This document shows positions 11,564-22,026 of a stretch of DNA of 64,000 bases, piece by piece; the stretch's first letter is position 1, and each line of letters begins with the position of its first letter. Below the pieces are notes generated by a model. It saw only the letters and a program-made list of their open reading frames with translations, had not been told where the DNA came from and did no database searches. A program made the position numbers and the translations under genes. Source of the stretch: Fomitopsis serialis (Eukaryota; Basidiomycota; Agaricomycetes; Polyporales; Fomitopsidaceae); contig NW_025955013.1 of the NCBI RefSeq assembly GCF_022376445.1, positions 186,001-250,000 on the forward strand, written 5' to 3'.

Positions 11564-13150
11564 ATGCCTGGTCTTCTCCGCCCACCGATCCGACGAGCTC
11601 TCAGCGTGGCGATCAAGTACCACATCTCGGGGAGCCCCATGTCCTCCCGGGAACCCACCATGATCCACAGATGCTCAAGAAGATCCTCACTGGTGGGTGG
11701 TACTTTGTGGTGGATCAGCGGGGCCCGGTGCTCACGGAAGAGTAGAGTTCATGCACTTCAAGGAGGAAGACATCGTCACGCTCGTGGACGATGAGCATCA
11801 TGGAGAGCATCTGAAGCCGACGTGCAGTAACATCGTGAGTAGTTGAGAGTCGTACATCGTTCGGCGTGTGATTGATCGGGCTACAGCGCGACGCGATGCG
11901 TAACTTGTTGGAAGGCGCTCAAGCCGGCGATCACTTCGTGTTCCATTGTGAGCATGCCTTCATCTTCCTCTTTAAGGACAAAATGAAGTATTTGTGACTG
12001 CAGTTTCTGGTCACGGAGACCAGGTCCCTAACCTGGACGGTACCGAAGACGACGGCCTGGATGAGAGTAAGCGATGGGCTTCGGTGGGCACTCGTTTTGT
12101 GTACTGAACTTTGCTTCAAGTTATATGGCCTGTCGACGTGGAGTTGGCCCCGGATGGCACCGTGGCTGGGAACTTCATCAAGGACGACGTCAGTCTAGGC
12201 ACCCAATGATACATCTCTACTGCTGACAGACTTGAGCACAGGAAATACACGACATACTCGTGGACCACACGCCACCAGGCGCGCACTTCATGGTAAGTCT
12301 CTCCTTGGTACCGGTCGCTGAAATTCGGAGCCTCATACATGATCAGATGATATTCGATTGCTGCCATCGGGCACCGCGGCAGGTGCGCCCACAACATATC
12401 AGTGCGGACGGTCGATGCTGAGACTCAACATGAGACTCTAGATCTGCCGAATTCCAGTAGCAAAGAGCCTCCGCCCAAGAGCGGTAAGTCGGCATGACCG
12501 GGAGCAGGACTGAGTACTGGTTCTGACATGCTTGAATCTACCAGTTCGCGTGCGAGCGACGGATCACGATGATTCCGTTGTACCATTACAAAGCGTCGCT
12601 CCAGAGAAACATCACAGGACACCCGTAAGGCACAAAATCGACGGGCCCGATGTGGTGAGTTGTGTCAGATGAAATGATCGTCCATTCAACACATCCCTGA
12701 CCCTCAGTTGTCATAGACATCATGGTCTGCATGCGCGGACGACGAGACAACTCCCGAGGGTAATAGTGGTGGCATGTTTCTCAAAGTATGTGCCGCACGC
12801 AGCCTTGGGTCTCCAGTCATTGACGTCTTCCGCAACGACCAGGCTTTCTACAGAGCTCTAAGTGAGTTCTTATATATGTATCGCAGATGGACAGTGAGTT
12901 CTGACCTAATTGCTTGTAGGAAGACATAAAGACGCTACGCGTGGAGAATTACTGAATGATATCGCGTACGTCGACATTTCAGGTGTTAGCTAGCAACATC
13001 ATACTCATGTCACGCAGTGAAATAGTCAAAACCAAAGTCGACAAGCACAATCAGAGCCTGTCGAGAATACATGGCAGAAATTGTATTGCATCGGACTGTC
13101 GGGGAGGTTGTTCGACAGACGACCTATCAATTGGTCTACCGACCCCTGAG
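11564..13150 (+). pseudogene. Metacaspase, array copy 1, apparently frameshifted
   Basis: A caspase-fold (C14B) cysteine peptidase gene split into many small exons. It opens with MPGLLRPPIRRALSVAIKY, matching the LKKALSIAVQY start of copies 2 and 3. Conserved blocks follow: DPQMLKKIL, EEDIVTLVDDEHHGEHL, GDHFVFHFSGHGDQVP with the catalytic His (about 12003), VIWPVDVELAPDGT, DDEIHDILVDHTPPGAHFM, and IFDCC with the catalytic Cys (about 12359). The small-subunit blocks TSWSACADDETTPEG and SEIVKTKVDKHNQ lie at about 12718 and 13019. Two places break the frame compared with the paralogues. One is just after IKYHISG (about 11630). The other is directly after DCCH at 12367, where one T is missing from the Ser codon of DCCHSGT. 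As read, the p20 domain would end in the wrong frame, so this is called a probable pseudogene; both changes lie beside short runs and could be sequence errors. The right boundary is approximate. Confidence 0.7.
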
Positions 13151-14169
13151 GTAAGCGAATGTTTGTACGTATCATTCTCAAACAGGACTGATCTGGACGG
13201 ACTAGCTGGCGTCAACTACGTCTTTGGTGAGTCCATTATAAACATGAAGCAGCAAGCCTCCATCTCACATTCAACAATTTGTAGGTCGATACGTACGAGG
13301 CACATGTCCTCGACGAGGATTATCCAGACTGAGTTACGCTACGCAGAGTGCCATGCTCGCTCAGTCGGAAGGATGGCATTCTCGGTTGCAGGCACCACAG
13401 TGACCACACCAGTGCCGCAGTTTGCGTGTTATGCGCTGCCCGCTGCGTACCGGACAATCCGTGGACTCAAGGCGTACTACTACCACGCGGACATTCAGTT
13501 AGGATTTGCTGGTGTTACTTATTATTATCGACTATATAAGTGCAGTTCGTTCCCTGGGCCTAGATGCACTTCGACCAACCTCAAAGACTCCCAATGAACT
13601 CGTGAGTAGGATCGTGGCAATGGCACCGCCCTTCGCCGTGGACAGCCGATAGGAGCTGCATCTAATGTGATCTCGACCACCCTATCACAGGTTCAGGCCC
13701 TGGGACCCACCAGGGACAATTGGTATTGCGATTCATCTGACAGGACGAGAACTTGAACGGCGTTACAGTCCTCTGGGGGAGTTGCTAGTACTCAGTTTGG
13801 GTGACGTTGGGCTTCCAAGATTCCTCATGCCAAACGAATCCTTCAGAAGGCGTGCCAGCTACTACTTACCGGTCAACCGGCCAGTACATGAAGCTTACCT
13901 GAAGAGTCTTGACACCGCTCGATGCGATCGTCCACTCGGAGCGCCCAAGACGGATGTGGCATGTGTCGGCGCGGGCGTCGAGTCTCATGCATCCTCCTAC
14001 CACACTTCCATGCACCATGCCTGTGCGTGACACGGGCGTATCTCCAGACATCACGCATAGGACCACAGCGCACAGGATGTAGCGCGTCTCACCTAGCTGA
14101 GATACTTCAAAAGCGAGGAGAACTCAAGACTGGTACGACAGCGCAGATCTCCCGCTTTCCAGTGACGCC
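13151..14169. other. Duplicated upstream segment of metacaspase copy 2
   Basis: This stretch includes the tail of copy 1 and the leader of copy 2. From about 13,610 it is visibly related to 17,265-17,792, the leader of copy 3: both share blocks such as CTGCCCTTCGCCG-like, ACAATTGGTAT, GGCGTGCCAGCT, GAAGAGTCTT and GCACGGGCGTATCT-like in the same order. An open frame at 12956-13597 overlaps the end of copy 1 but resembles nothing I know. No independent gene is supported here. Confidence 0.5.
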
Positions 14170-16009
14170 ATGCCAGAGCCCGTCCCAAAGAGAAGAGACA
14201 CCACTCAAGAAGGCACTCAGCATTGCAGTGCAGTACTCTTCTCTGAGCACTTATGAGCCGCCGCTGGACCTCGCTGGAACGCATAACGACCCAAAGATCT
14301 TGTCTGCCCTCTTAGTTGGTAAGCTGGATCAGGACGCGTTATATACTGGCCTATCACTTACCCTCTACCCGTAGACTTGTATGGATACGATAGCAATAAC
14401 ATCACCATATTGATGGACGACGATCCTAACGGTGATCCTCAACGACTCCCCACCAAGGAAAACATTGTGGGCCAAGTTTCGGAGCTTTGCTCGTATAAGC
14501 TGGCTAACTGTGGCTTGAATGAATCATTCAGAAGCGTGCAATGCATGAGCTAGTCGCCGACGCGCAACCCGAAGATCATTTTGTCTTTCATTGTAAGTAC
14601 ACAGGTCAAGCAATGCAACCTTGCCAGCTTCCCCGAGATTAAGCGCTGTCTATTTAGTCTCCGGGCATGGCGCCCAAGTGTCGAAGGGTGATACTGAAAA
14701 AACCGATGATGGTTAAGCCCACCAAGCACTGTATGACCATGAATATGTCCTGACACTGCCGCAGTCATCTGGCCCGCCGACGTAGAAGTCGATTCCGACG
14801 GGAACTTCGCAAATTACATTATGGATGACGTGAGTCCACATCAATCTGTCCTCGCGAGTAGTTCCTTGACGACATTCCACTTTCGACAGGAGATCCATGA
14901 TATTCTAGTGAAGCACATCCCTGTAGGCGCACATTTCATGGTCAGTGCGACATGGGAGTCCGAGATTGCCTCAACTAAACTGCAGCACTGGCATAGATGG
15001 TCTTCGACTGCTGCCATTCTGGCACGTTAGCCGGTAAGACGCATTTCATGATGGTTCAAGAACCGATCGGCTGAACCACGCAGAATTGCCAAACGACAAT
15101 GAACGTGACACTCCGCCCTTAACTCCTTCGTCTGCCACGTCGGGCACGATGTCAATACCACCGAATGTCAATGCCAGTATGTTGATTCGACTGTATTGCG
15201 GTGGACGCCGGCTCAATCGTCCCCTTTACTAGTCCGTGTGCGAGGATCGCACGACGTTCGTAAGTGACACCTGTCGCCTGTATGCTGAAACAGTTACGTG
15301 ACATCTTTGCCTGCCTTAGATACTGACGAGGCATTCAGCGCGAGACTCGTGAAGAAGAATTTAAGCCCGCAGTGCCTTTTACTCATAATCTGGATGAAAA
15401 CGCGCCGTCGGTCGTCGCGGATATAGTGAGTACGTCATATACTGGCGACTGAACACGTTCGCTGAGTCTTTCAGACTGCATGGGCCGCGTGTGAAGACTC
15501 GCAACAGACACTGGATGGGCCCAAGGGAGGACTATTCATAAATGTGAGCTTTTCTGCGCACGTCTGGTTCTGAAGGGAACTGTTAGATGCACCTCAGGCT
15601 TTGGCTAAGGCTCTACGTAAGTTTCGCATAACCCCTCCTCTTCTACGACGCTAACGTCTTACAAGGGAGTAACCCGAAAGCGAGCCACGCAGAGCTGCTG
15701 GGCAACGTGACGTACGCTCCAGTGAATTAGAGTGATGCGTATACGCACTAATCGGCCGTTAACCACTACATAAGGCGCGAGATCAAGAAGATTGTTACAA
15801 GTTTAACGAGCACCATCACACAGATGTTGGGTTCCAAAGCCGGAGGTGCGCTTCTGTTCCCCTAAATGGTTGATTGTGTCCTGAATTGACGTTGCTGCAG
15901 ATGGAGTGTGGGCGCCGTTGGTACGATCTTCGAGTATGTTTCATCGATCATTGTTCTAACTTGCGCCTGTCACTAGGAAGAAGTGATGCCCGCGCCGGTG
16001 ATCTTCTGA
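14170..16009 (+). CDS. Metacaspase, array copy 2 (frame uncertain at two points)
   Basis: A caspase-fold peptidase in many small exons. Blocks in order are LKKALSIAVQYSSLSTYEPP, NDPKILSALL, LYGYDSNNITILMDDD, KRAMHELVADAQPEDHFVFH, FSGHGAQVSKGD with catalytic His (about 14667), VIWPADVEVDSDGNFANYI, DDEIHDILVKHIPVGAHFM, and VFDCCHSGTLAG with catalytic Cys (about 15010). The small-subunit part has FTHNLDENAPSVVADI, TAWAACEDSQQTLDG, KGGLFINALAKALR and EIKKIVTSLTS. It ends EEVMPAPVIF, stop at 16007-16009. There is no Pro/Gln-rich prodomain, unlike classic fungal type I metacaspases. Two doubts remain. The ATG at 14170 is not in frame with LKKALS. Near 15330 one G is missing relative to copy 3, unless a weak GAG acceptor at 15328-15330 is used. 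The catalytic dyad itself is intact. Confidence 0.68.
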
Positions 16010-16498
16010 AGTCTCTGTTCCGTTCACGTACGTGTTCTCACCAAAATGGGCTTGATCTCCTTGAAGCGCCTAGCATGTTGTGCCTTCGGAATATCTAAGA
16101 CTGTATCCGCACTGTTATAGCCACGTCGGCCGACTGGGAGTCAGGAAAATCATCGCATCACACCAGGATTCAGAGCGTGCCTTATTTCGTTGTCCCACTC
16201 CCGAGCGATCGCTTGTCATAACGTGGGAGGAGCGAATGTATTAGGGCATTCAGAAATCCGAGTCAGGATAAATTTGTTCATTCTAGCCTATGTAATAATG
16301 TATTACGGATCAATCCCCGACGCTGCATGTGCCGCATGGCACATGCGTTGTTGCTAACCTACAAACTCATCAAGGATCGATGATTGACATCTATGCGCTC
16401 AGCCTCCCGACTGTTCGAGTCATGATTGTACACATATAAGTATACATACAGAACGGTACGGAGATTGGACACGTTAAACCTCGTTCAACATCCGAGTC
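16010..16498. other. Spacer and promoter of the small secreted protein gene
   Basis: About 490 nt without a gene. The right end has a TATAAGTATACATA element (about 16435-16450), 50-60 nt before the ATG of the next gene, a plausible TATA-type core promoter. Confidence 0.4.
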
Positions 16499-17002
16499 AT
16501 GAAGCTAGGACTGAGGTGCGTTGCATAGGTCACGCTGTACTGACTCAAGAGTTGACCATATTTTGTTCAGCACTTTGATCTGGCTTCTGCCGTCGATCGT
16601 GGACGCTCTGACATTCGAGGCACCAAGCTCGTCATGGGAAGTTGGAGATAGCACCACTGTCAACTGGTCGACCTCTGCGGGAGATCCTCCGTCGTTCGCA
16701 CTACAGATCTACGAGATATACTACAATCAGCTATATACAATCTCCAACGACACTGCCACCTCATTGGAAACCCTCATGTTCACTGTTCCAGTCGTGTCTC
16801 AAGGGTGCGATGTTCTTCGTGCCGTGGGTGGTCAGTTGGGATGCTGACATTCAACAGAGGCGCATGGACGCTGCGCGCTGCCAACCAAAGGTGACTTCCA
16901 CTTTACCGAAACTAAAGATCATGCTGATATGTGTGACAACCCAGTGATTTCACGCAGGCGCCGTATGCTGAGAGTGGAACGTTTGGCATATGGGCTATCT
17001 AA
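16499..17002 (+). CDS. Small secreted Kre9/KNH-domain protein 1
   Basis: A four-exon gene for a 113-residue secreted protein. Exons are 16499-16515, 16571-16804, 16858-16890 and 16945-17002, and all junctions are GT/AG and keep the frame. The N-terminus MKLGLSTLIWLLPSIVDA is a signal peptide. The mature part is one Kre9/KNH N-terminal domain: EAPSSSWEVGDSTTVNWSTS, GDPPSFALQIYE, LETLMFTVPVVSQG, GAWTLRAANQSDF, and the typical ending YAESGTFGI. In this family the Ig-like domain is usually followed by a Ser/Thr-rich stretch and a GPI signal on a cell-wall protein. Here the protein stops right after the domain, so it should be released rather than anchored. It sits between metacaspase copies 2 and 3. 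Two paralogues at 23101 and 24696 share the same exon pattern. Confidence 0.82.
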
Positions 17003-17792
17003 CACTACCAATGTGGCGACTCTCTGGTATTGGTACTTGGTTGGGTTTGGATACTGTTATTGGTCGATTTCAAAGGCGCAATGGTGACATGGTGGCTTCC
17101 CGGCATAATCCGAGGCGTTTGCTCAAGGCACTATCTTGATCGGGCGCGGCTCCGCAACGAAGAGTCGCAGACATCTTATCGATCTATATTTACTTGTTTA
17201 TCCAAATTTGTAGCGTCTAGAAGCACCCCAATTCCCTTAGATTCCCACTCAAACCGCAATAGGTTTGCGGTATTGGCACTGCCCTTCGCCGAGGACGCCG
17301 ACCTGCGTCTCTTCAAGTTGTCACATTTCAAACACTCTTGACGTCCAGGTCCAGCGACAATTGGTATCTCGCGAAGCACACTCAGGGTTGCGCTACGACT
17401 CAGAGAACAGTGGCAAAGTTCTGGGGGTGTCACTCATCCGGCATCCAAGGGTCCTCATGCTAATCAAATACCGGAGGCGTGCCAGCTAATGCTGGTCACC
17501 GGTTGCCAGTGAACGCCAACATGCAGCCTACCCCGAAGAGTCTTCAAGCTTCTTCAAGACACCGCTCACTGTGCGAGGAGCGCCGGACCTAAATATCGCG
17601 CGGGCACTTCCATGCTCCATGGCTGTGCGTGGCACGGGCGTATCTTTAGCGATCACGCAGAAGTCCGCAGTGGCCAGGATGTGGCGCGTCTCACCCGGCT
17701 GAGATCCTTGGGAAGTGGTTTAAATACTAGTAGGTCCAGCACTGGTACGTCGGGAACTCTCCCGTTACCACAGCCCCCCAAGTTCTTGCGCT
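17003..17792. other. Spacer with duplicated leader of metacaspase copy 3
   Basis: About 790 nt without a convincing gene. The part from about 17,265 to 17,790 matches the leader of metacaspase copy 2 in ordered blocks. A segment around 17,085-17,155 also resembles 20,095-20,170 upstream of the serine peptidase (shared blocks CCCGGCAT.ATCCGA and CTATCT.GATCGGGCGC). These look like remnants of segmental duplication. Confidence 0.5.
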
Positions 17793-19635
17793 ATGCCTGT
17801 TGCGACAAGACCACCGCTCAAGAAGGCTCTCAGCATCGCAGTGCAGTACTCTACTCTGAAAGAGTATAGCCTAGAACTCCCTGGAGCATGCAACGATCCG
17901 AAGATCCTATCGGACCTCTTGCATAGTGAGCTGCACAAGCTTTCCGACTATCGAATGGATCGTCTGAGACATTCTGTCAACAGATGTCTATGGCTATGAA
18001 CAAGACCACATCATCATCCTATTGGACGACGAATCCAGTGATCATCGACGGCCGACTAAGGAAAACATTGTGGGTCGAATCTTATGTTCATGCGATGATC
18101 CAAGTTGACCCTAACTTGGATGCAATGTCTAGGAGCGCGCAATGCACGCGCTAGTCGCGGATGCACAGCCCGGAGATCACTTCGTCTTTCACTGTAAGTC
18201 GCACAGCTGTAGGGACTATCCCGGAAGTTGAGCGCTTTCATCCAAGTCTCGGGACACGGCGCGCAAGTACTGAACGAGGATGGTACCGAGAAAAGCGGAT
18301 TTGACGACGGTAAGCTTATGCAGACCTTCTGCATCATTAGAGGCGCTCATAGTCACAGTCATTTGGCCCGCCGACGTGGAATACGATTCCGACGGCAATT
18401 TCGCCAACTACATCAAGGATGACGTGAGTCTACAGCGTTGAGTCCTTGCGACAACCCACTGATGGTACCGTTCCCAAATGATAGGAAATTCACGATGTCC
18501 TAGTGAACCATGTCCCTTTAGGCGCACACTTCATGGTCAGTGCGACTTGACCTGGAGAGGGCCCCGCCCCCGTTGAACTTACTGTCGGCATACACAGATG
18601 ATCTTCGACTGCTGTCATTCTGGCACGATGGCCGGTGCGACAAAAGTCATGTCTTTGCACCCCACTTCAGGCTGATGAATATCGTCAGATCTGCCGAATG
18701 ACAGCGCAGACTGTCCGCCCCTGACACCTTCGTCCTCGACGTCGAGTACGATGTCAATACCTTCATATGCGAAGAACAGTACGTCGCTCTGGCTAGAGAC
18801 TCCCGAGACCGCACTCACTCGGTCTACAGTTCGTGTGCGGGGATCGCAGGACGTTCGTACGTGCCATCCATCCATCCATCCATAGGAATGGGAACGTCAT
18901 CATCGGGCCCCACGTCAGATACCGAGGAGGGCCTCCAGCGCAAGACGGCGCAAGAGACTTTCTTTCCCGCTGCCGCTTTCACTCATGACTTGGATGAGAA
19001 TGCGCCAGCCGTTGCCGACATAGTGAGTATGCGAACTTGCGAAGATATAAGTCTCTCGCTTACGATGTGTTTGAGACTTCATTGTCCGCCTGCCTAGATT
19101 CGCAGCAAACTCTCGGAGGGTCGAAAGGAGGGTTGTTCATCAATGTGAGCTCTTACCTGGACAGGCCCGCTCCTGCTGTGTGTTGACGCTTGTATCGTAG
19201 GCTCTAGCCGAGGCTTTGCGTGAGTGCTAAATAGCTGTTGCTAAACTTCATTAGTGCTGATGACTCGCAGGGCACAATCCAGCGAACCACGCAGAATTAC
19301 TGCGCAACGTGACGTGCGTCCACCTCCAGGGAGGATGTATCGTATGTACTCATCGACTGACTGTTTGTGATTGACTGTACCAGACGCGAGATCGCGAAGA
19401 TCACTGCGAAGATCAATTCGCATCTCTCGAGCGATGAACAGTTCGAGACCCCAACGCCGGAGGTGCGGTTTATCTATGCTGTGTCGTAACGCACTCCTCA
19501 TCCTTCATCCTTCGTACTGGCAGATGGAGAGCATGCAATCGATGGTACGCTCGCTGATCGCCTACGACCGGCCATCGGTGCTGATTCTGTTTGGTTCGCT
19601 AGCGGGAAGCGATGGCCTCGCCGCTCGACATTTGA
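17793..19635 (+). CDS. Metacaspase, array copy 3 (best preserved)
   Basis: The array copy with a consistent frame from the ATG: MPVATRPPLKKALSIAVQYS starts at 17793 directly with the first beta-strand of the caspase fold, so there is no prodomain. In order: GACNDPKILSDLL, VYGYEQDHIIILLDDES, RAMHALVADAQPGDHFVFH, FSGHGAQVLNEDG (catalytic His, about residue 96), VIWPADVEYDSDGNFANYI, DDEIHDVLVNHVPLGAHFM, and IFDCCHSGTMAG (catalytic Cys, about residue 159). A low-complexity linker follows (LTPSSSTSSTMSIPS), then FTHDLDENAPAVADI, SLSACLDSQQTLGGSKGG, LFINALAEALRHNP and EIAKITAKINSHL. The best end is REAMASPLDI, stop at 19633-19635, matching EEVMPAPVIF of copy 2. Metacaspases cut after Arg/Lys and act in cell death and protein quality control; the target here is unknown. 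Two introns look odd: one carries a CCAT repeat (18864-18883), and another seems to use a GAG acceptor (19073-19075). Confidence 0.78.
18864..18883 (+). repeat. CCAT microsatellite, five units
   Basis: Five perfect CCAT units lie in what is best read as a 62-nt intron of metacaspase copy 3. The matching intron of copy 2 has no such repeat. The tract also creates a CATAG acceptor-like site after only 29 nt, so two splice forms in the same frame are conceivable. Confidence 0.7.
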
Positions 19636-20312
19636 AGACTACTCCCGATGACCCTGCGATTCACGTCTCTGAATTATGCCTTATCTCGTGCTACTGTCTT
19701 GAATAATCCATGCGTTTGTATCCTTCTATCGGGAGTCCGTGGTGATGCGTTGGTCTGTGATCCGCCCTGCTCCGAGTCCTCCTAGACTCGATATCATGTT
19801 CGTCCGAGTCCAAATTGTACTACGCTGTGCAGTGGTCTGACGCTTCATGACAGATTATGAAATGCATGTGGAGCGGTTAGACATAGTAACCTAACACATT
19901 AAGGGACACAATGACACCTCGCGCCCTCCATACGAGCAAGTGACCTGGCGCAACGCGTCAGAGCAGGTGTGTCACAGCCTAGAGTCGATCACAACTGGGT
20001 AATGTCAATATGTGCCAGTCTGCGCTGCCGTGGCCCATCGAGGATTCACATAGCTGAGTCGCATACTTTTGTACTGAATACTAATAGGAGACATAGCCAT
20101 TGTGACTGCCCGGCATCATCCGAACAGCGTTTGCGTCAGATGCTATCTCGATCGGGCGCTTCGGCTGTAAGCAGTACTGACCTCCTGTTTCTTCACAGTT
20201 CACTCTCTTCACACTCGAGTGCACGAACTCCCCCTTTCCTCGCCCGCCTCGCCATATCTTCAGCAACGCGTCTTCCGCCACCTCCGCGCTCAACAACACC
20301 TCGGCTATCCCC
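19636..20312. other. Spacer and serine peptidase promoter
   Basis: About 680 nt. No gene is seen. It includes the segment at 20,095-20,170 that resembles 17,085-17,155, so part of it belongs to the same set of duplicated non-coding pieces. Confidence 0.45.
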
Positions 20313-22026
20313 ATGGCCTCCCAATACCATCCCTCGGAGTGGGAGGCGGCCGCTTACTACCACGGTGTCTCTGTCGACCCTCCTGAGCTCCTCTACCGCT
20401 CAAATTACCTCGACAATCCCTTCCCCCGTCCCACGGGCCGGTTTCAGCACCGCCCTATCAAGACCGTCCACGGAGTCTTCAACACGCCGCTCAACCCCGT
20501 CTGGCACGCTGTTGCCCCCAGGATCCGGGACATCTTGAAAGTGCGACAGATCCGTTACTCTGCCATTCACGCAGCTCGTTTCGTAACCCACGGCGAGGAC
20601 GGGCAGGAGAGTCTCAGTCCAGTGGTCATCTGGATCGCGACTCATCCCAACAGCACCACCGCCGAGGACGCGCACCTCGCTTCCCCAGACATTCTCTCTC
20701 TTCTCGAGGCCAACGGAGTGCACGGCGCCGTGGTGGAGTGGTTCGAGGGAGCCGTGGAGAGACTGTCCGGTCCGGCCCTTCTGCGCGTCACCTCGGGCGT
20801 CGACCCCACACACTACGTCCGTCGGTTCCTGACGGCCGGGCTCGGTATGCCCATTGCTACCGCGGAGAGGGAGGTTGACGATGCGCAGGGGAGCGTCGCA
20901 TTCTTCTTCCACGAGAACAAGGACAGGCACGGCAGGGATAGCGCCAGGGTCCTCGCCGTGAGCAACTGCCATGTCCTTCGCAAGAACACTACCGTCCCGT
21001 ACCAGTTCGAGGGCGCTGGCGCACCTCCCCAGCACGTTCGACTTGCCGGCTCCCGTTGCTTCCAGCGTGGCCTCAAGAAGATCGACACCGCCATCGACGA
21101 ACACAGAGACAATGCCAACATGCTGGCTCAAAACATTGTGGACGATACGGACGCGGCCCAGCGGGTGCGGTTGGCAGAGAAGGACACCGCCGCTCTTGAG
21201 GATTTCAAAGAGGACGTAAACGCTCAGTGGGGCGATATCACGCGTCGAAACATCGGCCACGTTGATTGGGCTCCCGAGATCTCCGTCGACGTTGGCGGTA
21301 GCGGCTACACCAACTTGAAGGACATTGGCACATTCGAGGTCGATCCGGAGAGGTTCAGGGCCCAGTTCAGGGGCAATGTAGTCGACCTAGGTGCGTCTTC
21401 CCTTATTTTTCTTGCAATCACCTCATCTGATGAGAGAATTCTTCGGAGCCAAGTATAGTAGGTAGCAACTCAACGCCAAGTTCTACCCTCAGATTAACGG
21501 TAGGACCGCGTTCGAGTTCCCCTTCGATCGCCAGCTCAGGATCGACGGCTGGCTCACGCGCGAGCTGGCTAATCCTGACACTTCCGACAGCAACAATGAG
21601 GCCTGCATCGTCGTCATGAAAGATGGTAACACCAGCGATCTTACGGTGGGACGCTTCGCCGGCCTCGAGGCCTACACTTGTGACGAGCTCGGTGTCGAGT
21701 CCGTGGAACTCGCTGTTTACAATTACGGCAAGCAGTCCGGGGACTTCTCCGCCCAGGTGCAGACAAGTTTGCGCCCCCGATGATGAACACTGGTCGCCTC
21801 CATCCAGTAGAGACACCGCTGCACCCGGGTATGTATGAGATTCCTGGGCGACTCCGGCTCGCTCATCTTCGACGGCAAGGGCAAGATGGTTGGGATACTC
21901 CATTCTGGGCTGGCGACTCGGAAAGGCGAAAGTCACCACGTCACCTACGCAACCCCTGCGTGGTGGGCCATCGAGCAGCTCAAAGCCCAGTATCCGCACG
22001 CCGAGTTCAGCCGCGATCGCTTCTAA
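20313..22026 (+). CDS. Trypsin-fold (PA clan) serine peptidase-like protein
   Basis: A protein with a long first exon (MASQYHPSEWEAAAYYHGVS, 20313 to about 21390). The N-terminal half has no family I recognise. The second half carries trypsin-fold active-site motifs: VLAVSNCHVLRKNT with the candidate catalytic His (about 20965), then FLGDSGSLIFDGKGKMVGIL with the nucleophile Ser in GDSGS (about 21840-21880). A C-terminal YATPAWWAIEQLKAQYPHAE follows and the stop is at 22024-22026. The acid member of the triad cannot be fixed by eye; GHVDWAPEI (about 21255) is a candidate. A helical, charged stretch (KKIDTAIDEHRDNANML) sits between His and Ser. There is no signal peptide, so it is likely intracellular. 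The first intron (about 21392-21460) cannot be joined in frame with the FYPQINGRTAFEF exon by standard sites without a one-base change. Its position beside a metacaspase array suggests, but does not prove, a shared role. Confidence 0.72.

Noticed and set aside
12956..13597. 213-residue open frame following metacaspase copy 1
   Set aside because: Its first third contains the last exons of copy 1 (SEIVKTKVDKHNQ) read through introns. The rest matches nothing.
20400..21260. 286-residue open frame on the minus strand
   Set aside because: It is antisense to the long first exon of the serine peptidase, follows from its codon bias, and has no recognisable domain.
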